Shown: positions 46,849-59,804, counted from the stretch's first letter. The stretch is 64,000 nucleotides of DNA from Glandiceps talaboti (GCF_964340395.1 NC_135551.1:16293003-16357002); one strand, 5' to 3'. Notes: generated by a model not told the origin, from the sequence alone. Translations and numbers: made by a program.

Positions 46849-48434
46849 TTAGTTTAGTTTAGTTTAGTTTAGTTAGGGATTAAATATCCAGAGATAATGG
46901 CATCCCATCAGAATCTGGTGCAGAAGTGTTGATCAATGTTATTCTTGAATTCGTTGACGTTTTTAGAAAGTACAACATAGTCCGGTAATGAGTTCCACTC
47001 AGTAACAATACGAACAGGAAAACAATTCTTTCGCGGATCTAATCGTGCATGTTGTTTCCGGAGTTTCGCAGCATGTCCCCTCGAAGAAGTGTATGTAGAT
47101 TTCTCCAGTGGAACCGAACATTTGTCAATGTTGTTGATTAGTTTAAATACTTGCAGCATGTCCCCTCGTATACGACGTGTTTTGAGTGTAGTTAACTGTA
47201 ATGTTGCTAGTCTGTCCTTGTATGGTTTGCCTTGACATTCAGTGATGACCTTGGTGACTCGCCTTTGTACTTTCTCAAGTGTTGCAATGTCTTTCTGTAG
47301 CCATGGTGACCATGCTTGTGAGGCATATTCTAGATGTAGTCGAATGAATTGTTTGTATAGTTTGAGTATTATGTCCTTTGATCGTAATTTAAAAGTTCTT
47401 TTAATCATTCCAAATACTTTGTTTGCTTTTTTGACTGCTTCTGAAAATTGTCTACTATGTTTTAAGCTACTGTGCACAATTACTCCTACATCCTTTGCTT
47501 CCTCTACTTCCTTCAGGGTGAAGTCCATCATAGAGTATTTCAGTTTCGGGTTATTTGATCCCATGTGTATAACTTTGCATTTATCAATGTTAAATTTCAT
47601 CTGCCATTTATCTGACCAGTCTACAAGATGATTTAAGTCTCTTTCCAATGAAGAACGGTCACTGGGATCCTGGATTTTCCTATATATTTTTGTATCGTCA
47701 GCAAATTTCTTTATCTGTGCCTGGACACCTACATCAATGTCATTGATGAAAATTAAAAATAATACTGGGCCTAACACTGACCCCTGTGGTACTCTACTTG
47801 TGACAGGTTTCCATGATGAATTACGTCCCTGAACAACTACTCGCTGTTGTCTGTTGGACAGCCATTCTTCAACCCAATTAGCAATATCTCCAACTATACC
47901 ATGGGCCCTCAGCTTGAGTAACAATCTCTTATGCGGAACTTTATCAAAGGCTTTAGCAAAATCGAGATAGATTACATCAACATCCTTCATTCGTGTATGT
48001 TGTTACCTCGTCTAGAAATTCCAGTAGGTTATTCCAGTAGGTTTGTTAAACTGGATTTCCCAGATGTAAAGCCATGTTGAGATGGTAAAATTAACTGGTG
48101 CTTGTTGACATGCTTGACAATACTGTCTCTTAGACATGACTCCATTAATTTACAGACTACAGATGTCAAACTAACCGGTCTATAATTTCCAGGAGATGAT
48201 TTTTTCCCTTTCTTGAAAATAGGGCAGACTTTAGCTATTCTCCAATCTAGTGGTACACACCTCTCCTTAAGTGACCTATTAAAAAGTATTGTTATAGGGT
48301 ATGCCAGTTCCTTAATACATTCCACAAGTACCCGAGTTGAAATTTGATCTGGTCTTGGGGCCTTGTTCACATTTAGAGCTTTAATCTTAGCCTCAACTGT
48401 GCTCTGCTGTATCGATGTGGATGTTAACTCTAGG
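46849..48434 (-). mobile_element. CR1-clade LINE insertion with TTACGT target duplication
   Basis: The minus strand carries pre-palm (PISTRVLVECIKEL-like start, IAKVCPIFKKGKKSSPGNYR, GFTSGKSSLTNLLE) and then, after a frameshift near 48000, an ATG frame of 360 codons (47990-46908). This holds YLDFAKAFDKVPHKR, VPQGSVLGPVLFLIFIND, KKFADDTKIY, YASQAWSPWL, LEKVQRRVTKV and RGHAAKLRKQHARLDPRK. The element ends in (CTAAA)n at 46849-46875. TTACGT lies on both sides (46843-46848, 48435-48440). The endonuclease is lost by 5' truncation. Confidence 0.9.
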
Positions 48435-48440
48435 TTACGT

Positions 48441-49322
48441 AAACCTTAATGTCGTAGTGACAATGTGTGCAAGCCATGACTTGTTAGATGTTTATTTGCT
48501 AAGTTGAGCCTAGTTTTAGCCGGTTATATACATTAATTTTGCACATTGCAAATCATAGAGAACCTCTTATTAGAAATCTAGAGTACTGATATTGTATAAA
48601 TACATAACGTCATTGAATCGACAACTTGATTTACAAGGTAACCTGACCATCATTGTAGCAACATAAACGCAGGTGCAATTAAAATGATGAGTGGCTGTAA
48701 GACGTCAATATATGAGACAAACATAGTCTGACGGTACATAATAAAACTTACAGATTGTATTTACTTGTTCCCCAACGTTGTCTAGTTTTATTTTGTGTTC
48801 ATTGTGTTGATTGTTAGAGAATCAGACTTGACTGATATGAATCGAATGTAACTGCAAAGAGAACAATGTTGTAGTAACCTTGGTCTGACTTGTCAAACAG
48901 AAAGATTTGAAAGCTTTGTGGTACCTGACTTTTACCTTAATTGACTGGAGTGCATGTATGTGTGTTACAGTATAGGTGAGACACAATATTCTTCAAGTTT
49001 GGCATCCCAGCCATACTGTGTATACCAGTCATACTATAAAATAGATAGTAGGTGATGCAAGTAAAATGATTACCTGTGAGATGTCAATATAATGTATTTA
49101 GTATTAATTTCATGACTCCAAGTCCGGAATGCAGGATGTTGGCATTGTAAGAAGAAGTGCATAATTTGTCGAGCTGTTCTCCAATGCGGTCAAATTATTT
49201 TGAGTTTTGTTAAATATCGGAGATTATCCAGACAAGTTGACTACAAGGAGAACACTTTTCTAGTCACATTCATCTGATGAGGATTTTGTCATATAAAAGG
49301 ATTTTCAAAGTCTATGCATACA
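48441..49322. repeat. Block W1 of array unit 1
   Basis: GCACATTGCAAATCATAGAG, TTGTTAGAGAATCAGACTTG, CACAATATTCTTCAAGTTTG and CATGACTCCAAGTCCGGAAT are shared with 57650-58720; the first part is also shared with 63390-63835. It is interrupted at its 3' edge by the hAT-like insertion. Confidence 0.85.
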
Positions 49323-51235
49323 CAGTACCGTAGCCTGCGGGGGGGGGGCAAGGGGGGCAGCTGCCCCTCTTGATATTTTGGAAAAAAGCAAGAAAAAAAG
49401 CAACTTTTTGAATACATAGCGATGCTATTAAAATCGATATTGACGTGACGATTCCTAGCATGCGCGATGGGTAGTTCATGGATAGTTCACTTAAGTGACT
49501 TTACACTGACTCATGCGATCTTATATCGCTATTGTACGCTGGCTTAACTTTGAATAAAAATGTATCCAGTTAAAAATTGTAACTTTTTGCAGCAAATTAA
49601 AAATTCTTTGTGAGGGAAAGTACAAAAGAAGTGCGCACATGCACTGTGCATTTTCCGCGAGTAACAGTCTTGAAAGTCTCCTTCATTTGTAGATAGTAAG
49701 TCGCAATTATAATGTCAGCGAGTGAAACTCAAAAAAAGATGGAAAAGTCGTTCAACGTGAGGTCGCCTGCTATGCTGCATGCAGTGACTCCGAAGATGCG
49801 CTCGATCTCATTTACATCTTGTTCCTTATATTAAAACATTTCAGGCTGATAAAACGGCAGATCACTTTTTGGAAAATTTGGTTGCCCTGAAAACTATTAA
49901 ACTAGGTACGCAGTTTAAGATCCACTATTAGAAGGTATTTCTTTCAATAATTGTGTTCGACGTTGTCTTTGGTTAAAATTTTGTTTGATATAATTATCTC
50001 ATTGCACTGACACTAGCGTTATTTCGCAATTCATTTTGAAGCGACCTGAATTTGTAAACAGAGCTGTACCTTCGACATCAAAATGAAAACTTCAATTTCC
50101 ATTATAATGATAATGACAAGGAGAATTCACTGAGTTCACCTTTGTTTCCGACATAAACGAGGCCATAACAGTTTTGGGAGTTTGATAAAGAAAATGATTA
50201 TTTTGTTGTGTTACTTATTTGAGAAAACACCATCCATTTGTTTTGCTTTGAATGTGACATCTTTTCGGCAACTATTTTGAAAAAAGATACGACATTAGGC
50301 CAGAAAAAATGAAAAAGCTGTTCAACCTACCCATATATTTTTTTCTGGTGATGGGCAATATATCCTCATACGGGCTTGGCATTTTTTTTTTAAATTAAGG
50401 ATATTTCTTTATATTTTCTGAATAGTACATGTAACAATATACATTTGAGTCTATTCCAAATTATGTAATATCTTATACAGTGGTTTACTTGGCTCTGATG
50501 TGGAACCAAATTAAACTTCAGGAGAAGTTATTTACCATGTGCACATCCGCATAATATCTTTCAGCTTTGCCACAACAAAATACACTTCCAGATAATATGT
50601 AATGCATAGCATAATTGTTTCAATTCTGGTATTTTATTGTGTCTATGGTTTGATATTGTATGTCTCTAAATGGCCTCCTACACTTTCAATTTTTTTCATC
50701 TTTGGAGTTGTCTCCTTGCATCATTGTACCATATGATTTTATATCTCCACTGTAGTGTAGGTGACAGAAGGAGTGGCTAAAATAATGCTTTCATTTGGCG
50801 GGGCTTAACATTTTTTTTGAGAAGAGAGGGTGAGAGGAACTACACCATCTGTTTAACCGTAAATTGTGTACATTTCCTAACTGTAGCTATGCAGACAAAT
50901 TGCATTAGATAGTATCAAGATGACTGAATGAGTTCTATCTAAACTCGACCTGAAATATTTTGCTATCATTATATATGGTTTGTTTTATCCTTGTCAAGCA
51001 TTGTGAAAAAATGAAATCGACCTACTTACTCAATGATATGTGATGGGTTAGGTTACCCGTTGACAAACATTTTTTAATTCTTCTGACCTTACATATAATA
51101 TTCAATTGCGTGTGTATGTAAATTACATGCAAATTTAAGTAAATTAGCACTTTTCTAAATTTTAAATGCATGATTGCACAAGACAAAATTCTGCCCCCCC
51201 CCCCCCTTTGGCAATTTGCTCAGGCTACGGCCCTG
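49323..51235. mobile_element. hAT-like nonautonomous DNA element, 1.9 kb
   Basis: It starts CAGTACCGTAGCCTG followed by a G-run and ends with the inverse of CAGGGCCGTAGCCTGAG preceded by a C-run (13 of 15 terminal bases agree). CAG ends and G-rich subterminal sequence suit a hAT-type element. Flanks (TGCATACA and GATATACA) resemble a decayed 8-bp target duplication. The interior contains dispersed sequence also seen at 33250 and 39190. No transposase frame is recognisable. The W2-V2 junction at about 58700 is the corresponding empty site. Confidence 0.7.
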
Positions 51236-51850
51236 ATATACAATTGTATCCCTACCTTGTGTCATCCACACGAGATAAAACTCCCGAAGGTTTAGCAATT
51301 TGAATTAAAAGGCAGTCTCGGTTTAGCTCAGAGGTCAGTATTCATTAGAAATGATTGCATTGAGTACATTGGCTATCAATGGTTATTTTACTGACGTTAT
51401 TTTTATAATACACATTTCTATATAAACTTTGGAAAACCTGTTTGTCAACATAGTTAAAATACTGAAATGTATTGATAACTATGTTGACAAACAGGTTTTC
51501 CAAAAGGCGAGAGGCTCAGACGACTGAGAAGGAGTATAGTTTGTTTTCTGTTTAGAATACTTGTAATGTTAGAGTCGAATAAATTCACAATAAAATACAA
51601 CCAATAACTTTAAACGAACATTAAAACTAATGCTTGACAGGTAAAGGTCACACCATGGAAACGAACTGACGTAGGCTACTTGAAACCCCATTGTTATGGT
51701 TCCCTCTGTGATACGTGCCGAAATCCTATCATTGTAAAAGGTTATCACTTATATAACTATGTGAATTCAATCTAAATCTAACATTATTGAACAATTTTTA
51801 GTCCTCGAGTGTGTATTGGATGCTGGGTATAGATTCAGACATATGTCTTG
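51236..51850. repeat. Block V1 of array unit 1
   Basis: AGATAAAACTCCC(G/A)A, GCTATCAATGGTTATTTTA, CACAATAAAATACAACCAAT and AATCTAAATCTAACATTAT are shared with 54880-56560 and 58720-59394. Confidence 0.85.
51430..51502. repeat. 26-bp perfect inverted repeat within V1
   Basis: TGGAAAACCTGTTTGTCAAC plus ATAGTT is repeated inverted at 51477-51502 across a 21-bp spacer. Block V2 has only the left arm, so the second arm was gained in this copy. Confidence 0.95.
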
Positions 51851-52019
51851 TGTCAATTTCAATGCCATCCGTAAATTATATACAATTACAGTGGTTTAAA
51901 CATTAGCTGGTCACGTATGCATTATTGTAAATAGAACAGTAGCTGTATACACGCTATATATAATGTCTAGTCACGATGCAAATTGATATGCTTTTGTTAC
52001 TTGAGGTTTGACAATAACC

Positions 52020-52375
52020 ACAGGCTACAACATTGAATGGTTAGCGTGACCGGCTTGGAATCTACAGGTTGCAGGTTCGAGCCCCGTCGCTGCCTATTGT
52101 TTGTTTCTGAGTGGCTAAAGTCAAGTTGGGCAAAATTTGAACCACGACTGTGCCTCAGTCCACCCAGCTGTATAATTGGGGACCTGGTAGGATGTAGGTT
52201 GCAATGTGAAGGCTTTAATCATATGCGCTTAAACGGCTGCAATGGATTGTATGCTCCCCGGGGAGTTGAGGAAGACTAAATGGCCGTTGTGCCGTTCTGG
52301 TCCGAGCCAAGCGTAATAATTGTAAAGCGCTTTGAGCACGGAGTGGGAAAGTGCTAACTACATTGTATGTTGTCG
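52020..52375 (+). mobile_element. tRNA-derived SINE
   Basis: The head has a polymerase III A-box-like TGGTTAGCGTGACCGG (52038-52053) and B box GGTTCGAGCCC (52074-52084), with GGC and GCC acceptor-like ends. The middle carries ACCCAGCTGTATAATTGGGG and ACCTGGTAGGAT, found in SINE central domains. The tail has GTAAAGCGCTTTGAGCACG followed by GGAAAGTGCTA. The T-arm is intact but the rest does not fold as a functional tRNA, so I call it a SINE. The parent tRNA is uncertain. Confidence 0.75.
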
Positions 52376-52379
52376 CCTT

Positions 52380-54875
52380 TCATTGCTCTTGTAGGTTTCA
52401 TTTGTTCTCTAAACTGTTTTAGTCCGTATTTAAGTGACTTATTTTGAAACAGGTTCTTCGAAAACAAGAATTACTATCAATTAATATCATATAAACCATA
52501 CGGGGATCTGGAAGAATGAAAATGCATTGATTTCTATTTTGTAGTGTAATCATTATTATTTGTCATAGAATATTAACATTTGTGACATAATGTTAAACTC
52601 TAAATATCATTTTTGGACTATTCGTATATTTTGAAGATTGCTAAAGCATGTAAGCTTACACAGTGTAGATTTTAAAACAACACGGAATAACTTCGTTAAG
52701 TAATAACACAAAACGTTTGGACTTTAGTACCTTAACTTCCTCGACAACATATTTCTTCTCCCAGAGATATTCGTAAATTTTACTTTTAATGAATTATTAT
52801 TGCTATCAAATCTATCCTACGCCTTAAAGTTACAACTGTACGTCTATCTATTAAGTCATTTTCAGAATATTGCCAAGAATATTCCATTTTTAAATAAGAT
52901 GTTTGACTAACTCACCTGTATGTTGGAACGAAGTTGGGTGGCCGGATTGAATGATATGGTATTTTTTACGCGTCATATGCGCATGCTCAGTTTGCGATGC
53001 CCTAGCAGTATTGTAAAACTTTATGACTGTTTCCTCGTTGGAAATTGTCATATTTTGTATATTCCTTTTAATCACCCTATTTACAATATAACCAAAACAA
53101 AGAGGGATTTGTATTTCATGTAAGCTATAAACAATGTCTGATTCAATTCCCGTAAAACTTCTCTTCACTCTGGGAGATGGTTTTCCCTAATCCAATACCC
53201 TTTGGTTATTGGGTAAACTATACTATTTTTAGCTGACCCGGGTCTGTGTTGCTTGTCATTTTACCTGATGCATACTGGTGAACTGACCATAGCTTGGTAG
53301 AGGTCAAAGGTTAATCGATTTCTGTAAATACCAGACAGTCCAGCTTGGCAACGATGTAATGCAGGCAAGTTACAAACAATACAATGTACACAGTAAACTT
53401 AGTAGCTTGATTAACATATTACAGAATCATATGTTCTTTGTGAAATTACTAAAATTACTCCAATCTCTATTTACCAACTAAGACGTCTCTATACTGTCTT
53501 TATTTGCTGTTAATTTCTGACAAAATGACAGCAACTCTAGGAAATGCGTGTTTCATTATATTTATCTGGTAAATACCCGATACGATGTTCAACCACAGAA
53601 ACCAACCATATTGCAACATGTATAATGCCAAAATTTATCTCAATAATTTCTAAATTCATTTCTCATAGTATTACTCAAAAAAAATTGAGTGATATTTAAA
53701 TGCAAGTTCAAATCTTGTTAGGATTAACTTTAATGTGGGTAACATTGTCACTGATTAAAGAAGACATTTATTTTCGAAAATTAGTATAAGAGGGTGTGAT
53801 TATTTTTCATAACGATCAATTTACCAGTGTACATATGTATGTTTTAAAAAAAGTAATGCACCCCTACTGCAGGGCTTCCATAGTCGAGCTAGATAATTTA
53901 ACGGATGGGCGCCAACTAGTACTACGGCAAGGTTTCTTCTAATTGAAGCCAGAAAGCAGGTATGTGTATAGTTCCGTTGTCTATGCCTTTGATAGACGTG
54001 TGATGATGATTTTGTATCTACAATAATGATTAACATAATACTTTTAGAATTTATGGATGGTGACTAAAGTTAATAAACAGATAGACATGGGGTTAACATG
54101 AATTGTAAACATAAAATGCTATATGTTTATGTTTGAATGTATTCTACGTATAACAATATCCAAAGTATGGCGGTACATAATAACCACACTTTGTATATGT
54201 AATAATGGTTGATCATGGAATTTTATATAAAGAAATACATTTTCATAGGTATAATTATATACTGTTTTGTTTGCCTAACAATAACTGGAGTTTTTTTAAA
54301 GGTTAATGTATCTCCAATATATCATCACGAACATTTTAGATAAGAATGATTTCGATGGGTCAACAAACTTTAACAAGGTCAATTCTTCAGATCTGTGACC
54401 ATGGCATGTAAATGTTTTATAATAATAGGTGAACTAAGACACAAGTTTTGAAATAAAGCTGAGAAATACAAAATCAGCAATGATTTAAAGACAATGAACA
54501 GAATTGAAAACAAAAGTCATTAAAATGTTTGATTTTTTCATATAATGTCATGACTATTTCATCTTTTGAAAGCATAATTGTGGGAAGGTAGTATGGATTT
54601 GGAAAAATGGTGATTTGGAATATGTTTTTTCATACTTCTTTTTTTCTTTTTTCTATTTTGTATTAGGTCTAAAAGTGACGAACTCTGATATGGACGTATG
54701 ACAGCACACATTCGGTGAAGGGAATATATCTTTTCCGTAGAATAATGCTGAACACGAAACCAAACTGTGAAATTAGTGAAACACGAACGAAACTATACGT
54801 GTACAAGAGTTGTATATAATTGAGGAAGATTTCAACACTCAAGAAAAAATCTTTACTTTAAATACTACTTTACTA
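52380..54875. other. No gene recognised; apparently unique spacer between V1 and V1b
   Basis: None of blocks X, T, Z or W occurs here, and no splice-bounded frame is visible. Confidence 0.45.
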
Positions 54876-54879
54876 AAAA

Positions 54880-55122
54880 CAGGAAACTCAAACTGAGGAG
54901 GAGAATAGTTTTGTTTGTTTCCTGTTTAGTATTCTTGTATTTTTAGAGTCGACTAAATTCACAATAAAATACAACCAATAACTTTAAACGTACAATAAAA
55001 CTAATACTTGAAAAGTAAGGGTCATACCATTGAAACGAACTGGCATAGGCTACTTGAAACCCTGTTTTCCTATGGCGCCCTCTACGATAATTGCCTCTGC
55101 CCTATCATTGTAAAGATTATGA
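54880..55122. repeat. Block V1b, left part
   Basis: AACTCAAACTGAGGAGGAGA through CCTATCATTGTAAAGATTAT matches 58945-59195. It continues at 56318 after the CR1 insertion. Confidence 0.85.
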
Positions 55123-56317
55123 TTTAATATGATTTAATATGATTGCCATGGTAACATCCATCCATGACAAGTAAGGGAGAAAAGCCTTAAAGGCCTATAT
55201 ACTCCCTGTAGTGTTCCAGTACTGGTCCAAGACAATTTTAAAGTCTTTCACAGTTTCTGTTCCAATAACATGGTAAATTGTTCCAGTGGTGTACAACACG
55301 TTGAGAAAAGAAGTATTTCCGGATATTCAGTCTGACAGTTGGTTTAAAAATCTTGAGTGAGTGTCCTCTTGTCCTGTTTGTTGGATGGTAGGTGAATAAA
55401 ACGCTTTGATCAATTTTGTCAAATCCTTTCAGAAAACGAAAGACTTGTATCAAATCACCTCGCAACCGTCTTTGTTCTAATGTTGTTATACTGAGTGCTT
55501 CTGGCCTTTCAACGTAAGTGAGATGTCGAAGTTCAGGTATCAGCTTGGTAGCCCTCCTTTGCACCTTTTCTAAGAGTTCGCTGTCCTTTTTCAGATATGG
55601 GTTCCAGAATCGCACTGCATATTCAATGTGTGGCCGTACTAGAGAGTTGAATACTTTCATGATGACAAACTTTGATTTATATGTGATATTTCGTTTGATA
55701 ATTCCCAGAGCTCTATTTGCCTTTTTAGCTGCTGCTGCACAGTGCTGATTTGATTTCAACGAGTTATGAATTAAAACACCTAGGTCCTTTTCTTCTGTGA
55801 CTGTTTGTAGTGGTTGTCCATTCATAGTGTAGGTATATGAAGGGTTTGATGATCCAGTGTGCATAATTTTACATTTGTCAACATTGAATGACATTTGCCA
55901 GGTGTCAGCAATTGACTTAAGTTATTCAGGTCTTCTTGGAAATTAACATAATCTGTTGGTGAATTTACAGCTGTGCATAGTTTGGTGTCATCAGCAAACT
56001 TCAGTATGAAAGACTTAACAGCGCTATCGATGTCATTGATATGAATCAGAAACAGAGTTGGTCCGAGCACAGATCCCTGTGGGACTCCACTAGTTACAGA
56101 TGGCCACTCTGAAGCTACACCATTCAGTACTGTGCGCTGTGATCTGCAGGCTAACCAAGTTTTAATCCATGACCTGACACTCCCTGCTATACCATGAGCC
56201 TGTAGCTTGGCTAGTAGTCTTGCATGTGGCACCTTGTCGAAAGCTTTACTGAAGTCAAGATATGCAATGTCTACAGGACTCCCTTCGTCGAGTGATTTTG
56301 TTACAATTTCGAAAAAC
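55123..56317 (-). mobile_element. CR1-clade LINE insertion in block V1b
   Basis: The minus strand starts inside the palm (SPVDIAYLDFSKAFDKVPHA) and has GVPQGSVLGPTLFLIHIND and LKFADDTKLC. After a frameshift near 55890 it continues with KEKDLGVLIHNSLK-like sequence (EEKDLGVLIHNSL), RPHIEYAVRFWNPYLKKD, LEKVQRRATKLIPELRHLTY and RTRGHSLKIF, stopping at 55238. The 3' end has a short tandem CATATTAAAT repeat. ATGA occurs at both borders (55119-55122, 56318-56321). Truncation within the palm makes it defective. Confidence 0.9.
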
Positions 56318-56560
56318 ATGACTTAGATAATTATTTGAATTAAATCTAAATCTAACACCATTCTACAATTTCATTCTTTAGTGTTTGTGTCTGTATTGCA
56401 TGCTGGGTCTAAATAGATTCTTTAACAAACCGTTTTAACCAGAGTTTTCCTATATATCTTATTGACAGTCTACATTATGGTTCAGTCAATAATCACAGAC
56501 TTATCACAATAGTATCTTTTCAGATAGACTAATCTTATTAATTGTTGCATGAGGGGTTGG
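56318..56560. repeat. Block V1b, right part
   Basis: AATTAAATCTAAATCTAACA through AATAATCACAGACTTATCAC matches 59205-59385 in V2. Confidence 0.85.
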
Positions 56561-56689
56561 TAAATACAAGTTATATATATATTTATGGGGGCTACGGAAA
56601 TTATTGTTTTGATATAGGGGCCATGGAAAATTGTGACAGTGCGAAGGTGGGATAGGGTATTGAAAAATTTATTTGATCAAAATAATTTC

Positions 56690-57230
56690 TTCAAAGCCCC
56701 CCCCCCCCCCCCCCCGCCGTAAATTATCGCCCAGTCTAATTTACTAACCAGATGAGGACTAGAGTGGAAGTTGCAATGTTATCGAAAAAATATTAAAACT
56801 ATTCGAAAAGTTGTGTCTTACTGTACCATACGTTGCCCCTATAATCCTCAACAAAATAATTGATCACTCAAATATGTATATTGAGGTAGTAAAAATAGAA
56901 AAGATATGAACATATTCACAATTACTTGGGTTTTTTCCCCTTTCAGCAGATTTTTTTATGGTGTTTGTGTGGGCACTTTTACAATGTACGAAACTACAAC
57001 ATGCATCCAAAACAACGCCATAAACTGTGGAGCATAGTTTTAAATCATTTTTCTAGTGACGTTTGGAATGGTCTTAGGTGAGGAATTTAAACTCCTCCTG
57101 TACCTGGTACGGAACTTTTTGTTCGCTTTATATTGTTGTAAGTGAAAGGTAACACTACATAAATATTTAGAATACCATTGCTATATTGAACATTAGTATG
57201 TTATACATTAACTTACATTTAATTGCCGTA
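56690..57230. repeat. Array unit 2, block X2
   Basis: Matches X1 and X3b over its length. It begins with a C-run (56698-56715), as X1 and X3b begin with C-rich runs. Confidence 0.85.
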
Positions 57231-57289
57231 CATATATGTACTAAAGAGATATAAATGTTTTATATTTTCAGTGTTGAAATTTGCCATTT

Positions 57290-57490
57290 CTTGTACTTTC
57301 TAAACACGCATGTCTGATCATTGTTATACCATTGAAACTTTTCAAACACCATTTATTTCCTCATGTAAAAGCTGGCTCAGAGAGCGGCAATTTGGCCATA
57401 TAACATCAATAGTCAAGGAAGTGTACTTACCGAGGAAAACACAAACAAGACAACTAAGTAAACCATGTGTACTTACCACTTACAGTAAAT
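57290..57490. repeat. Block T2 (partner T3, 61975-62155)
   Basis: TGTCTGATCATTGT(T/A)AT and GTACTTACCACTTACAGTA are shared. Both copies keep a similar 50-60 codon frame, but substitutions do not look codon-structured and the start differs. Confidence 0.7.
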
Positions 57491-57636
57491 AATAATTCAG
57501 AATATCAGATCTGAAGATATACCGTTCTGGGTGTCTTGTGGGCTTAAAAGAACAACTACAAACACTACATGCAGTTTTAAGCAAACAATACATTATCAAA
57601 TGGAACTGAATTTACAATGTAAATACTATCATACAT
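57490..57636. repeat. Block Z2 of array unit 2
   Basis: Uninterrupted copy of the Z to W junction. TTACTGAAACTTTAATGG at 57636-57653 is the empty site for the CR1 at 46849-48434. Confidence 0.85.
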
Positions 57637-57649
57637 TACTGAAACTTTA

Positions 57650-58279
57650 ATGGCATAATGCCAACGTGTGTAATCCATGACCTGCTACATATTTCGTTGT
57701 TAGGTTGAGAATAAATTTAGCCAGCTATATACATTAATGATGCACATTGCAAATAATAGAGAACCTCTTCTTATTGAATCTAGACTTCAGATAGAAATAT
57801 ATATATAGAAATACAGAACGTCTACGACTCGGTAACCTGATCATCCTTGTAGGAACATAAACACCCATGTAAGTAAATGAGTAGTTGAGACGTCAATATG
57901 AATCAAGGAACAGAGTTTGACATACGGAACATTGCCTTCGTATAAAAAATTACAGATGTGATTTACTCGTTCCCCAGCGTTGCCTCGTTTTATTTTGTAT
58001 TAGTTGTGTTGATTATTAGAGACTCAGGCTTTACTGATACGAATCGAGTGTAACTCCAATGTCAATGAGAACATTATTGTGGTCTGAGAATTGGATTTGA
58101 AAGCGTTGTTGCACCTGGCTTTCACCTGAATTGACTTGAGTGTACGTATATAATGTGTGTGTGTATGTATGTATGTATGTATGTATGTATGTATGTATGT
58201 ATGTATGTATGTATATATGTATGTATGTGTGTGTATGTATGTATGTATGTATGTATGTATGTATGTATGTATGTATGTA

Positions 58280-58339
<60 letters not shown>

Positions 58340-58720
58340 AGTATAGATAAGACACAATATTCTTCAAGTTTGGCGTCCCAGCCACACTGTGTATATTAAA
58401 TAGATAGTAGGTAATGGAAGTATAATGAGTAGCTGTGAGTTGTCAATATAATGTATTTAGTATTAATTTCACGACTCCAAGTCCGGAATGTAGGATGTTG
58501 GCTTTGTAAGTAGAAGTGCATAATTCGTAGAGCTTTTCTCCAATGTTGTCAAGTTGTTTTGCGTTTTGTTAAATATCGGAGATTATCCTGACAAGTAGTC
58601 CTGACTGATAGCAATCAGATGTAACTACTGTGAGAACGCTATTCTAGTCAAATTAACCATAGTTTGACATATAAAAAGACTTCAAAGTTTAAGTGTACAC
58701 AATGTTGTCACTACTTTGTC
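57650..58720. repeat. Block W2 of array unit 2, with compound microsatellite
   Basis: It matches W1 throughout. Where W1 has only GTATGTGTGTTACAG, W2 carries (GTAT)n then (GT)n at 58155-58336, so the microsatellite expanded in this copy. Confidence 0.85.
58155..58336. repeat. (GTAT)n-(GT)n microsatellite
   Basis: The GTAT part ends near 58285 and the GT part continues to 58336. All open frames here are repeat artefacts. Confidence 0.95.
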
Positions 58721-59394
58721 TTTGTGTCATCCGTGAGATAAAACTCCCAACGGTTTAGCGATTTTAATTAAATGCATTCACAGTTTAGCTAAGAGGTCAC
58801 TATTCATCAAAGATAATTACATTGCATTGAGTAAATGTGCTATCAATGGTTATTTTATTGAGAAAGGTTATTTATATAATACACATTTCTTTTTAAACTT
58901 TGGACAAACCTGTTTGTCAACATATTTACAATTTCATTTTAGTGAAGACATGAAACTCAGACTGAGGAGGATAATAGTTTTGTTTGTTTTCTGTTTAGCA
59001 TACTTGTAATGATAGAGTCGAATAAATTCACAATAAAATACAACCAATAACTTTAAACGGACATTAAAACAAATACTTGACAAGTAAAGGATACAGCATA
59101 GAAGCGAACAGACACAGGTTACTTGAAACCCCGTTTTGTTATGGCGACTTCTACGATTTATGCCTCCGTCCTATCATTGTAAGGTTATGACATAGATAAT
59201 TATTGGAATTAAATCTAAATCTAACATTATTCTACAATTTCATTCTTTAGTCTTCGTGTCTGTATTGGATGCTGGGTCTAAATAGATTCTTTAACAAACC
59301 GTTATAATCAGAGTTTTCCTATATATCTTATTGCCAATCTACATTTAGGTTAAGTCAATAATCACAGACTTATCACAACAGTATTTTTTCAGAT
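58720..59394. repeat. Block V2 of array unit 2
   Basis: Continuous copy without insertions. TTATGACATAGATAATT near 59186-59202 is the empty site for the CR1 at 55123-56317. Confidence 0.85.
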
Positions 59395-59784
<390 letters not shown>

Positions 59785-59804
59785 GTTGAAAAAATATCTG
59801 ATCA

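Noticed and set aside
57310-57492. Possible small gene in block T because T3 has a similar frame
   Set aside because: The start is not conserved, one copy is shifted, and the changes between copies look neutral; more likely noncoding repeat.
58031-58399. Five overlapping open frames over (GTAT)n-(GT)n
   Set aside because: Microsatellite artefacts; W1 lacks the expansion and any corresponding frame.
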